Shown piece by piece: positions 10,401-16,569 of a stretch of DNA of 32,293 bases. Within the stretch, counting starts at the first letter, position 1, and the number at the start of each line of letters is the position of its first letter. The position numbers and the translations under genes were made by a program. The notes below the pieces were generated by a model, which saw only the letters and a program-made list of their open reading frames with translations, ran no database searches and was not told the origin of the DNA. Location: assembly GCA_016844935.1 (NCBI GenBank), contig JAERTK010000101.1, positions 24,001-56,293 on the forward strand, written 5' to 3'. The DNA comes from Desulfobacteraceae bacterium (lineage in GTDB: Bacteria; Desulfobacterota; DSM-4660; Desulfatiglandales; Desulfatiglandaceae).

Positions 10401-10684
10401 GTGGTATCGTCATTCGAAATTCCCTTGTGCTCATTGAATTTGTCAACGGTGCCGTGAAAGAAGGGATGCACTTTCGTGAGGCCATCCTGGAAAGCGGCGC
10501 CATCCGGCTGCGACCCATTTTGTTGACCGCTGCCACCACGGCTCTGGGCGCCTGGCCCATCACCCTGGACCCCATCTTTTCCGGGTTGGCGTGGGCCTTG
10601 ATATTCGGCCTCTTTGCCTCCACCCTTTTTACCCTGATAATTGTTCCTGTGGCATTTTATGCTTTGAGCAAAAAGAAATATTGA
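7451..10684 (+). CDS. RND efflux pump inner-membrane permease (AcrB/HAE-type superfamily)
   Basis: This is a proton-driven inner-membrane pump of 1077 residues, the normal size for the family. The N-terminal helix is followed by the hallmark APGASAEEVEKLVATPLE porter motif. Helix 4 carries LGLVVDDPITNVDNIQ, keeping the adjacent aspartate pair used for proton relay, though the usual AIVVVEN is replaced by PITNVDN. Two large periplasmic loops and two sets of about six membrane helices are visible. The C-terminal half includes GGIVIRNSLVLIEFVNG, the repeat-two equivalent of helix 10. ATG 7451 overlaps the adaptor stop by four bases. Substrate cannot be predicted; the metal-relay Met/His pattern of CusA-type pumps was not evident, so an organic or amphiphilic substrate is more likely. 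The toxin-antitoxin promoter begins right after the stop codon. Confidence 0.93.
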   Translation: MSRKDLRPSGVIARIVELFITSKLSVLFIIFAMAMGAAAVLMTPREEEPQIVVPLADVYVNAPGASAEEVEKLVATPLERLLWQIDGVEYVYSVSRRDMAIVTVRFNVGEDRERSLVKLYNKISMNMDRAPPLVRNWLIRPVEIDDVPIVNLTLYSEQYDDHELRRVGEEVLSRLAGVADISKTYIVGGRPREVRVEISPDRMAGFGVSMLDVWRALKGTDAAVTAGHFNRANRSISVTSDSFVASARHVADLVVSTHQGRPVYLRDVAQVTDGPAEPVAYTRFGFSNAVAGAGGQTGMTHDLPAVTLALAKKRGTNAVQVANEILNKMEVLKKTVIPDGVAVAVTRNYGETAQHKVNDLLASLVFAILTVVGLLAFTLGWREALVVALAVPLSFSLALFVNYTFGFTINRVTLFALILSLGLVVDDPITNVDNIQRHIRMGLRDPLSATLFAVQEVLPPVIMSTLAIIISFVPLFFITGMMGPYMAPMAANVPLTVSFSTLCAITVVPWFSYLLLRRSAPGRGQQAATASGGGAKVTPTWVKRGYALVVGPFLDSGGKRFLLYFVVFLLLVVSMALALFRYVPMKMLPFDNKDEFQVVIDMPEGTPLEQTSRVVQGFERYLRQVPEVTNLISYTGTSSPMDFNGMVRHYYLREGGHVADIRVNLAGKDRRQQQSHALLLRLRKDLEALASRHGAKIQLVEMPPGPPVIATVVAEIYGTPDQSYGDLMAAGETVQKVMKAEPFVVDIDDTTATPRKRMDFVLDKEKAALHGVSTAMITQTLRTALSGGSPATVHRQGERQPLPVKLILPRRNRSGIPALSQIPVKGRNGKMIPLGELGSFKKVAEDQPIYHKNLERVVYVFGEMAGRAPAEAILDMQKRIGHEPLPEGLRAEWAGEGEWKITLRVFRDMGISYMAALMGIYTLLVIQMNSFFMPLLIMVSVPLTLIGIMPGFWLLNLLLADPVGGFDNPVFFTATSMIGMIALGGIVIRNSLVLIEFVNGAVKEGMHFREAILESGAIRLRPILLTAATTALGAWPITLDPIFSGLAWALIFGLFASTLFTLIIVPVAFYALSKKKY

Positions 10685-10713
10685 TTGCAGTTTTCATGAA
10701 AAAGGCGTAATAT
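10685..10713 (+). promoter_or_regulatory. sigma70-type promoter of the toxin-antitoxin operon
   Basis: TTGCAG at 10685-10690 and TAATAT at 10708-10713 are separated by 17 bases. The putative -35 starts one base after the stop codon of the RND pump gene. The two palindromic boxes lie inside the spacer and at the -10/start region, as expected for a repressible promoter. Seen by eye; transcription start not mapped. Confidence 0.6.
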
Positions 10714-10722
10714 TTCATGAAA
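10691..10722. promoter_or_regulatory. paired palindromic operator for the antitoxin
   Basis: Two palindromes share the core TTTCATGAAA: an extended 12-base perfect copy, TTTTCATGAAAA, at 10691-10702, and a 10-base copy at 10713-10722. Their centres are 21 bases apart, two helical turns, so bound dimers would sit on the same face of the DNA. A partial third copy, TTTCATGG, covers the start codon at 10741-10748. Ribbon-helix-helix antitoxins usually bind such paired boxes; that this antitoxin does so is inferred. Confidence 0.6.
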
Positions 10723-10744
10723 CCTGTTCAGGGAGGTATGTTTC

Positions 10745-11017
10745 ATGGCGAATTTACAGATCAAGAATATAGAAGAGGCGTTCTACGGGCAGATAAAGGC
10801 CCTGGCGGAGTCGGAAAACCGGTCCATCAGCCAGCAGGTTCTCTTTTTGTTAAAAGGGCACCTTGCCGGCGGAAAAATGATGGGCAAGGCAAAAACACCG
10901 GCCCAGGTTCTGCTGGATCTAGGTGGTTTCTGGCAGGATGAACGCGATTCAGAAGAGATCATTGATGATATCAAAGGGAATCGGCTTAACGCCACAAAAC
11001 TATCGAGTGGGTTTTAA
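10745..11017 (+). CDS. ribbon-helix-helix antitoxin (FitA/VapB-like)
   Basis: This 90-residue protein would neutralise the following PIN-domain toxin and repress its own operon. The N-terminus (ANLQIKNIEEAFYGQIKALA, then NRSISQQVLFLL) matches the beta strand and two helices of FitA-like ribbon-helix-helix antitoxins. The C-terminal half, with FWQDERDSEEIIDDIKGNR, is the acidic toxin-binding tail typical of the class. A clear GGGAGG at 10731-10736 precedes ATG 10745. The toxin begins only two bases after its stop, so the two are translated together. A nearby frame starting at 10717 encodes nothing recognisable. Gene symbols for such antitoxins are used loosely, so none is assigned. Confidence 0.85.
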   Translation: MANLQIKNIEEAFYGQIKALAESENRSISQQVLFLLKGHLAGGKMMGKAKTPAQVLLDLGGFWQDERDSEEIIDDIKGNRLNATKLSSGF

Positions 11018-11019
11018 AC

Positions 11020-11418
11020 ATGTATTTGCTGGATACTGATATTCTGATTTACAGCTTGAAAGCCCACAAGATGGTGCAACAGAATTTGCGGCATCATCTC
11101 CACGATCCAATCAACGTAAGCGCTGTCACCTTGATGGAATTATATTATGGCGCCTATAAATCCCAAAAGATCGCCAACAATCTTGCAAAAGTAAAAATAA
11201 TCGAAAATTCTCTCGAAATCATTCCCGTCAACCGGGAAATGGTTGAAATATTCGGTGTTTTGAAATCAGGTCTCGAAAAGGTTGGAAAGTCGCTGGATGA
11301 TTTTGATCTCATCCTGGCTGCAACCGCCATGTCCCATAACCTGATCATCGTTACCAATAATGAAAAGCATTTCGGGCGAATCGATGGCTTGAAAATGGAA
11401 AACTGGTCCAAGGCATGA
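11020..11418 (+). CDS. vapC: VapC-type PIN-domain ribonuclease toxin
   Basis: This is a 132-residue endoribonuclease toxin, expected to cut specific RNAs when released from its antitoxin. The acidic metal-binding set of PIN domains is present: Asp5 in YLLDTDIL, Glu40 in TLMELYYG, Asp96 in DDFDLILAATA, and the VTNNEKHF motif at 111-118. Length and order are standard for VapC. It starts two bases after the antitoxin gene, so there is no room for a separate promoter. The pair sits between two unrelated transcription units, consistent with insertion as a self-contained module. Nothing suggests inactivation. Confidence 0.9.
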   Translation: MYLLDTDILIYSLKAHKMVQQNLRHHLHDPINVSAVTLMELYYGAYKSQKIANNLAKVKIIENSLEIIPVNREMVEIFGVLKSGLEKVGKSLDDFDLILAATAMSHNLIIVTNNEKHFGRIDGLKMENWSKA

Positions 11419-11466
11419 TGGTTCAATAAGCGCCTGTCCCTGAAATTCAAAAAGAGGTGTTTGAAA

Positions 11467-12624
11467 GTGCGGATGGCCATTTTTCTAAGTGTTTTCATTA
11501 TCCTATACGGTTCTCTTCATTTCCTTGCCTTCTGGACGGCCAGGCGGGCATTTCACTTTCACAAAGGGGTGGGAGTCGTCTTGGGTCTGTTCATGGGGGG
11601 GATGGTTGTTTGCCCGATCCTGGTCCGTTTGGTTGAGCGGCAGGGAATGGAGTCCCTGGCCCGGGTGTTGGCGTATGTGGGTTACACCTGGATGGGTTTC
11701 CTGTTTCTCTTTGTTGCGGCTGCATTGTTCCTCGATATTTACCGGGGAGTTGTTTTTCTGGTGTCCCTGGCGATCAGACGTCGCTCAATTAATGGGAAAC
11801 TCTCTCCAAAAACCTTTTTTTTTCTTTGCCTGGGGACGGCTTTTGTTTTAGGTGTGTATGCTCAGATCGAAGCCATTAGCATTCAGACAGAACATATTGT
11901 CATAAAATCACCCAAAATCCCCAAAGAGGTGGGTCGATTCAGGATTGTCCAGATTTCTGATGTGCATCTGGGGTTGATTATGGGAAAAAGGCAGCTTTTA
12001 CGCATCTTGAACGTGGTGCGTGCCGCAAAACCGGATATCCTGGTTTCCACCGGCGACCTGCTGGATGGAAAGATTGATGGTATCGAACGTCTGGCGGAGG
12101 AATTTCAGAAGATCAAACCGCCCTATGGCAAGTATGCGGTCAACGGAAACCATGAATATTATGTGGGAATTGAAAGAGCCCGGAAATTCTGTAAAACAGC
12201 CGGGTTTACCCTGTTGAACAATGAGACCTTTGATATTCCCGGTATTCTGGTCATCGCAGGTGTAGATGATCTAACGGCTAACCGGTTCGGCCATTACGGA
12301 AAGCCTACTGAAAAACAGTTGCTTTCGAAATGGCCGACGGATCGGTTCCTAATGGTTTTAAAACATCGGCCACTCTTGAATGAGACGTCAAAGGGCCTGT
12401 TTGATCTGCAATTATCCGGGCACACCCATCGGGGGCAGATTTTCCCTTTCAGCCTGATTATCAAAATGATGTATCCCATTGACGCGGGATTGCTGAACCT
12501 GGCAAACGGTGCCTTTCTATACGTCAGTCGGGGTTCGGGCACCTGGGGACCGCCCATGCGATTGCTGGCACCCCCGGAAATCACCATCATTGATCTGATG
12601 CATGGGAAGCGGGAAAACAGTTGA
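11467..12624 (+). CDS. membrane-anchored metallophosphoesterase (YaeI-like)
   Basis: This is a calcineurin-like phosphoesterase with a membrane N-terminus. The metal-binding motifs appear in the family order: ISDVHLG (about residue 163), STGDLLDG, NGNHEYY and SGHTHRGQIFPF. Before them are four hydrophobic segments within residues 1-140, so the catalytic domain is probably tethered to the inner membrane. Family members act on phospholipid-type or other phosphoester substrates; the substrate here is unknown. Start choice: GAGGTG at 11454-11459 lies 7 bases before GTG 11467, which I prefer. TTG 11461 is too close to it, and ATG 11473 is also possible. The upstream gap to the toxin gene is under 50 bases, with no terminator visible. 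The stop codon overlaps a putative promoter for the next gene. Confidence 0.85.
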   Translation: MRMAIFLSVFIILYGSLHFLAFWTARRAFHFHKGVGVVLGLFMGGMVVCPILVRLVERQGMESLARVLAYVGYTWMGFLFLFVAAALFLDIYRGVVFLVSLAIRRRSINGKLSPKTFFFLCLGTAFVLGVYAQIEAISIQTEHIVIKSPKIPKEVGRFRIVQISDVHLGLIMGKRQLLRILNVVRAAKPDILVSTGDLLDGKIDGIERLAEEFQKIKPPYGKYAVNGNHEYYVGIERARKFCKTAGFTLLNNETFDIPGILVIAGVDDLTANRFGHYGKPTEKQLLSKWPTDRFLMVLKHRPLLNETSKGLFDLQLSGHTHRGQIFPFSLIIKMMYPIDAGLLNLANGAFLYVSRGSGTWGPPMRLLAPPEITIIDLMHGKRENS

Positions 12625-12649
12625 CCTTATATTTGGACTCGGATTAAAT
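12621..12649 (+). promoter_or_regulatory. putative promoter of the acyl-CoA ligase / kinase operon
   Basis: TTGACC at 12621-12626 is followed after 17 bases by TTAAAT at 12644-12649. The -35 overlaps the stop codon of the phosphoesterase. A GAGGAG ribosome binding site (12665-12670) and ATG 12680 follow at suitable distance. The -10 matches consensus at four of six bases; read by eye only. Confidence 0.45.
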
Positions 12650-12679
12650 GAAAGCCTTAAGGTGTGAGGAGAAAACATT

Positions 12680-14260
12680 ATGGAAACGGTAAACAACACC
12701 ATCGGCGGTATGCTGGAAAAAATATCCAGGGCCTATCCAGGGCGCGATGCGCTGGTTCATTCGGAAAAAGGGACTCGGTACACCTATCAACTGCTCTCCT
12801 GGCAGGTGGACCAGGCTGCTTGCGGCCTGATGGCCCTGGGGGTTAAGCGGGGCGATCATGTGGCCATATGGGCCGCCAATATCCCGGAGTGGCTCGTTTC
12901 AATGCTGGCCATTGCGAGACTGGGCGGGGTCTTTGTTCCCATCGACCCGGGAGCCTCTCAGGAGGACCTGAAGTATATTCTGGACCAAGCGGAGTGTGTG
13001 GCGGTGATGGTTTCAGGGGAGTTGATGGAAAAGACCGCCGCACTCCAAAGCAGCTCCCTCGAAAATATCATTGTGATTTCCCCCCCCGGATCAAAAGCCA
13101 TCGGGATTTCATGGCCGGAACTGATCAGCAGAGGGGAAACCGTGAAGCCGGAAGAGATTGCGCAGATGGCGGAAGCCGTTCTCCCGGAGGATCCCGTGGC
13201 CATCATGTACACCTCCGGAACCACGGGGAAGCCCAAAGGGGTGGTGGTGAATCACCTGGGGCTCATCAACAAGTCGCTGTGTTCCACCGAGCGGCAGAAA
13301 ATTACACACATGGATCGCCTGTGCCTGTTTTTTCCCCTCTTTCACATGTTCGGCAATACCTGCATAGCGCTCTCGGGCCTCATACGCGGAGCGGCCCTGG
13401 TCATGCCTTCCCAAGACTTTGATCCGGTCAAGGTGCTCAATACTGTTTTCAGTGAAGCGTGTACCGCCATTTACGGATCTCCTGCCATGTTTATCGCGCT
13501 TCTGGAGCACCATGCTTTCACAAAAGACCGATGGGGCACGGTTCGTACGGGCATTGTGGGCGGAGCCCCCTGTCCCATGGAACTCATGAAGCGGCTGGTG
13601 GAAGAAATCGGGGTTTCGGACCTCACGGTGGCTTACGGTATTACCGAGACCTCTTCATGGATTACCATGACCCATCCCGATGATCCCCTGTCCCTGCGGG
13701 TGGGAACCATCGGTACCCCCCTGCCATGCAACGAAGTGAAAATCGTAGACCCCAGAACCGGGGAGGACCTTTCACCCCAGACCCAGGGGGAGCTCTGCAC
13801 CCGGGGGTTTCTCATGCAGGAATACTACCGCATGCCGGGGGCCACGGCCGCTGCCGTTGACCGGGACGGATGGTTCCATTCGGGGGATTTGGGGGAAATG
13901 GATGAAAAGGGGTATTTCAGGATTACCGGGCGTTTGAAAGACGTGATTGTGCGGGATGGAACGGAAATCTATCCCGTGGAAGTGGAGGAATGCCTGTACC
14001 AGCACCCGGAGGTGTCTGAAGTGCAGGTTTTTGGTGTACCGTCCGAAAAAGGGCAGGAGGTGGTTGCCTGGGTCAAGCTGAAAGAAAAAGACCGGCTGGA
14101 TGCGCAGGATCTGACAGCCTTTTCGAATGCTAAACTGGCGGAAGGAATCCGACCGCGATATTTCAAAATTGTGAATGATTTTCCCATGACGCGCAGCGGA
14201 AAGGTCCAGAAATTTGTCTTAACGGAAATGGCCGCAAAAGAGCTGAAGGACACACTTTGA
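12680..14260 (+). CDS. acyl-CoA ligase (AMP-binding enzyme, FadD-like)
   Basis: This is an adenylate-forming ligase that would activate a carboxylic acid, probably a fatty acid, as acyl-AMP and then acyl-CoA (or load an acyl carrier). The ATP-binding motif MYTSGTTGKPKG lies near residues 176-187. VAYGITETSS is the A5-type motif. YFRITGRLKDVIVRDGTEIYP contains the hinge, and the C-terminal TRSGKVQK keeps the catalytic lysine. At 526 residues it is full length. GAGGAG at 12665-12670 supports ATG 12680. The histidine kinase starts seven bases after its stop, so the ligase appears to lead an operon with kinase, receiver and permease-kinase genes. That arrangement suggests the ligase and the sensing system deal with the same lipid or acid. 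Chain-length specificity cannot be read from the sequence. Confidence 0.9.
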   Translation: METVNNTIGGMLEKISRAYPGRDALVHSEKGTRYTYQLLSWQVDQAACGLMALGVKRGDHVAIWAANIPEWLVSMLAIARLGGVFVPIDPGASQEDLKYILDQAECVAVMVSGELMEKTAALQSSSLENIIVISPPGSKAIGISWPELISRGETVKPEEIAQMAEAVLPEDPVAIMYTSGTTGKPKGVVVNHLGLINKSLCSTERQKITHMDRLCLFFPLFHMFGNTCIALSGLIRGAALVMPSQDFDPVKVLNTVFSEACTAIYGSPAMFIALLEHHAFTKDRWGTVRTGIVGGAPCPMELMKRLVEEIGVSDLTVAYGITETSSWITMTHPDDPLSLRVGTIGTPLPCNEVKIVDPRTGEDLSPQTQGELCTRGFLMQEYYRMPGATAAAVDRDGWFHSGDLGEMDEKGYFRITGRLKDVIVRDGTEIYPVEVEECLYQHPEVSEVQVFGVPSEKGQEVVAWVKLKEKDRLDAQDLTAFSNAKLAEGIRPRYFKIVNDFPMTRSGKVQKFVLTEMAAKELKDTL

Positions 14261-14267
14261 GGTTTTC

Positions 14268-16142
14268 ATGATTCTGCTGGACCGTTTGAGCCACAAAAAC
14301 AAGATATTTTTCGCTTCCGTTGCGGTCATCCTGTTGGTGAGCGTCGGTATCGCCCTGGTGGCACGGTGGGTGTTGGTTTCGAGCCTCATCACCCGCCTGG
14401 AACAACAGGGGGTGGGAATCGCGGGGAGCGTTGCCGAGAAGAGTACCACCGATGTACTGGATGGAAACCTGGATGCGCTTAACCGGTTGCTGTTGGAGGA
14501 ATCCCGGGTGGGAAACCGGGAAGACCTCATCGCTTACATGTTCGTTTTGAGTAAGGATGGAAGGGTTTTGGCCCATACCTTTTCGAAGCGTTTCCCGGAA
14601 GCCTTGCGTCACATCAATCAAATCAGCGCCTGGCAGCGTCACGGCATTGAGCAGATTTCATTTGGAGATAAATCCGCCTACGACATCGCTTTTCCGGTGA
14701 AGAAGGGGGCCACACAGGTCGGTGTCGTCCATGTGGGGTTGAGCAAAGGGCATGTGGATGAGATTGTGGGTCGACTTCGCATCACCTTTCTGGGGTTTAT
14801 CTCCGTCATCGTCCTCATTTTTTTCGGGATTGCCCACTGGCTTTCGGGATATATTACCCGGCCCATGGGAGAACTGATTCGAAGGGCGGAGGAAATCAGT
14901 CGGGGCAATCTGGAAGTGGAACCGGTCGCCCATGCGGGACGCGGTTCCCATGACGGGTATCTCAGTGATGAAATTGAACAACTGGCCGATGCTTTCAATC
15001 ATATGACTGCATCCATTCGGTTCTCCCGTGAACAACTCAAAGAAAGCGAGGAAAAATACCGTTCCCTTTTTGACAGCGGCCCCAACCCGGTTTTTGTGGT
15101 CAGCCGAAAAAAGTTCATCATACTGGATGCCAATCCGGCCGCGGCAGAGACTTACGGCTATACACGGAAAGAATTGATCGGCCGGTCATTTAATGAACTG
15201 GGCCCATTTGAATACGGTGAGTGGGATCATGGCGCATCCGGGGACAACCTTGTGGGACGCGTGTGCGTGCTGAGCTCAAGGACACGGCACTACCGAAAAG
15301 GAGGTCAGCCTTTCTATGTGAACGTGCGGGCCTGTCCCGGGTTTTACCAGGGCAGGGAAGTTGTCGTGCTGGCCACCAGCGATGTGACGGAAATCATGGA
15401 AAAGGACGCACAGCTCATACAGGCCAGCAAGATGAAGAGCCTGGGGGAAATGTCCGCGGGGATGGCACACGAGCTCAACCAGCCGTTGAATGCCATCAAG
15501 ATGGGAAACGATTTTTTGATCATGATGCTGGAGCAGGGCCGGGTGATCTCCCCTGAAAAACTGGCACAGGTGGCCAAGGAGGTGAGCGCTCAGGTGAGCC
15601 GGGCCTCGGAAATCATCACGCGGCTTCGGGAATTTGCCCGAAAAGCGGATTTCAGCCAGGAAAATCTCGCCATCAACAATCCCGTTCTGAATGTGGTAAA
15701 GATTTTCGGCCAGCAGCTGAAATTGCAGAACATTGCCTTGCGGTTTCTTCCCGGCAAAGACATTCCCCCGGTCCTGGCCAGTAACAACCGCCTGGAACAG
15801 GTGTTTTTCAACCTCCTGAGCAATGGCCGGGATGCCATTTCCCAGAAGCGGGAAACCTTGCATCAAAGTGCCGGAGGCCGGATCAGTATCCGCTCCTATG
15901 CAAAAAACGGGTTGGCGGTGGTAGCGGTTTCTGATACGGGTACGGGAATACCGGGAGATGCCTTGGACAAGATTTTCGAACCGTTTTTCACCACCAAGGA
16001 AGTGGGGAAGGGCATGGGCCTGGGTCTGGCCATTGTTTATGAGATTGTGGTAGAGCATGGGGGGAAAATCCGTGTTCACAGTGGGACGGGAATCGGCACA
16101 ACGTTTGTTGTGCGGTTGCCCCATGTGCAGGCTGATACATAA
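14268..16142 (+). CDS. membrane PAS-domain sensor histidine kinase
   Basis: This is a 624-residue inner-membrane sensor kinase. A membrane helix at about residues 14-37 is followed by a periplasmic sensor region (about 38-165) and a second helix (about 170-193). Then come a HAMP linker beginning near [17 protein letters not shown], a PAS domain (about 262-380), and the kinase core. The phosphoacceptor is His401 in [14 protein letters not shown]. The ATP-binding domain has N box [15 protein letters not shown]1 DTGTGIPG, and F/G2 boxes [18 protein letters not shown]. The style is NtrB/DctB-like. TGAGG just before the ATG serves as ribosome binding site. The receiver follows within 15 bases. Its kinase core closely resembles the one fused to the RND permease two genes downstream, so the two are probably paralogues. 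Confidence 0.93.
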   Translation: MILLDRLSHKNKIFFASVAVILLVSVGIALVARWVLVSSLITRLEQQGVGIAGSVAEKSTTDVLDGNLDALNRLLLEESRVGNREDLIAYMFVLSKDGRVLAHTFSKRFPEALRHINQISAWQRHGIEQISFGDKSAYDIAFPVKKGATQVGVVHVGLSKGHVDEIVGRLRITFLGFISVIVLIFFGIAHWLSGYITRPMGELIRRAEEISRGNLEVEPVAHAGRGSHDGYLSDEIEQLADAFNHMTASIRFSREQLKESEEKYRSLFDSGPNPVFVVSRKKFIILDANPAAAETYGYTRKELIGRSFNELGPFEYGEWDHGASGDNLVGRVCVLSSRTRHYRKGGQPFYVNVRACPGFYQGREVVVLATSDVTEIMEKDAQLIQASKMKSLGEMSAGMAHELNQPLNAIKMGNDFLIMMLEQGRVISPEKLAQVAKEVSAQVSRASEIITRLREFARKADFSQENLAINNPVLNVVKIFGQQLKLQNIALRFLPGKDIPPVLASNNRLEQVFFNLLSNGRDAISQKRETLHQSAGGRISIRSYAKNGLAVVAVSDTGTGIPGDALDKIFEPFFTTKEVGKGMGLGLAIVYEIVVEHGGKIRVHSGTGIGTTFVVRLPHVQADT

Positions 16143-16155
16143 AGGAGAAATTCAA

Positions 16156-16554
16156 TTGAACCAAAAAGTTTTGATTATCGATGACGAAAAACCCACCCTG
16201 GCCATGTTTGAGCTTTTTCTAGAGGCCTACGGGTTTGAGGTCCTGACGGCTGAAAACGGCGAAGAGGGCATTCAGGTATTTGAAACGGAGAAACCCGCCA
16301 TCGTGTTTACGGATATCAAGATGCCTGGCATGGACGGGTTTGAGGTCCTGAAGCGGATTAAGGCGATCTCACCTGATGCGGTGGTGATCGTCATAACCGG
16401 TCATGGGGACAAGGAATTGGCAGATAAAGCTCTGGATCTGAAAGCAACGGATTTTATCCATAAACCGGTTCAGAAGGCAGCCCTCGACGCTGCCCTTGAA
16501 AAGGCGGACAAAGTGCTGAAGGAAAGTCCCCGGGAAAACGGTTCGGGGGGATAA
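16156..16554 (+). CDS. stand-alone response-regulator receiver protein
   Basis: This is a 132-residue single receiver domain with no output domain. The acidic pocket (Asp9, Asp10 in LIIDDE), phosphoacceptor Asp53 in FTDIKMPGMDGF, switch Thr81 in VIVITGHGD and Lys103 in FIHKPV are all intact. TTG 16156 is chosen as start because AAAGGAG (16141-16147) lies 8 bases upstream and the receiver fold begins at once (NQKVLIIDDE). The frame extends upstream to 16057, but that would overlap the kinase and add a non-homologous tail. It is flanked by two histidine kinase cores with nearly the same phosphoacceptor region. It may accept phosphate from both, acting as a shared or relay receiver, but the downstream target is not visible here. 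Confidence 0.9.
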   Translation: MNQKVLIIDDEKPTLAMFELFLEAYGFEVLTAENGEEGIQVFETEKPAIVFTDIKMPGMDGFEVLKRIKAISPDAVVIVITGHGDKELADKALDLKATDFIHKPVQKAALDAALEKADKVLKESPRENGSGG

Positions 16555-16569
16555 AGGACAGGGCGCTTT

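Noticed and set aside
16057..16155. Extended N-terminus for the receiver protein
   Set aside because: It would overlap the kinase gene by over 80 bases and add non-homologous sequence; the AAGGAG before TTG 16156 gives a better start.
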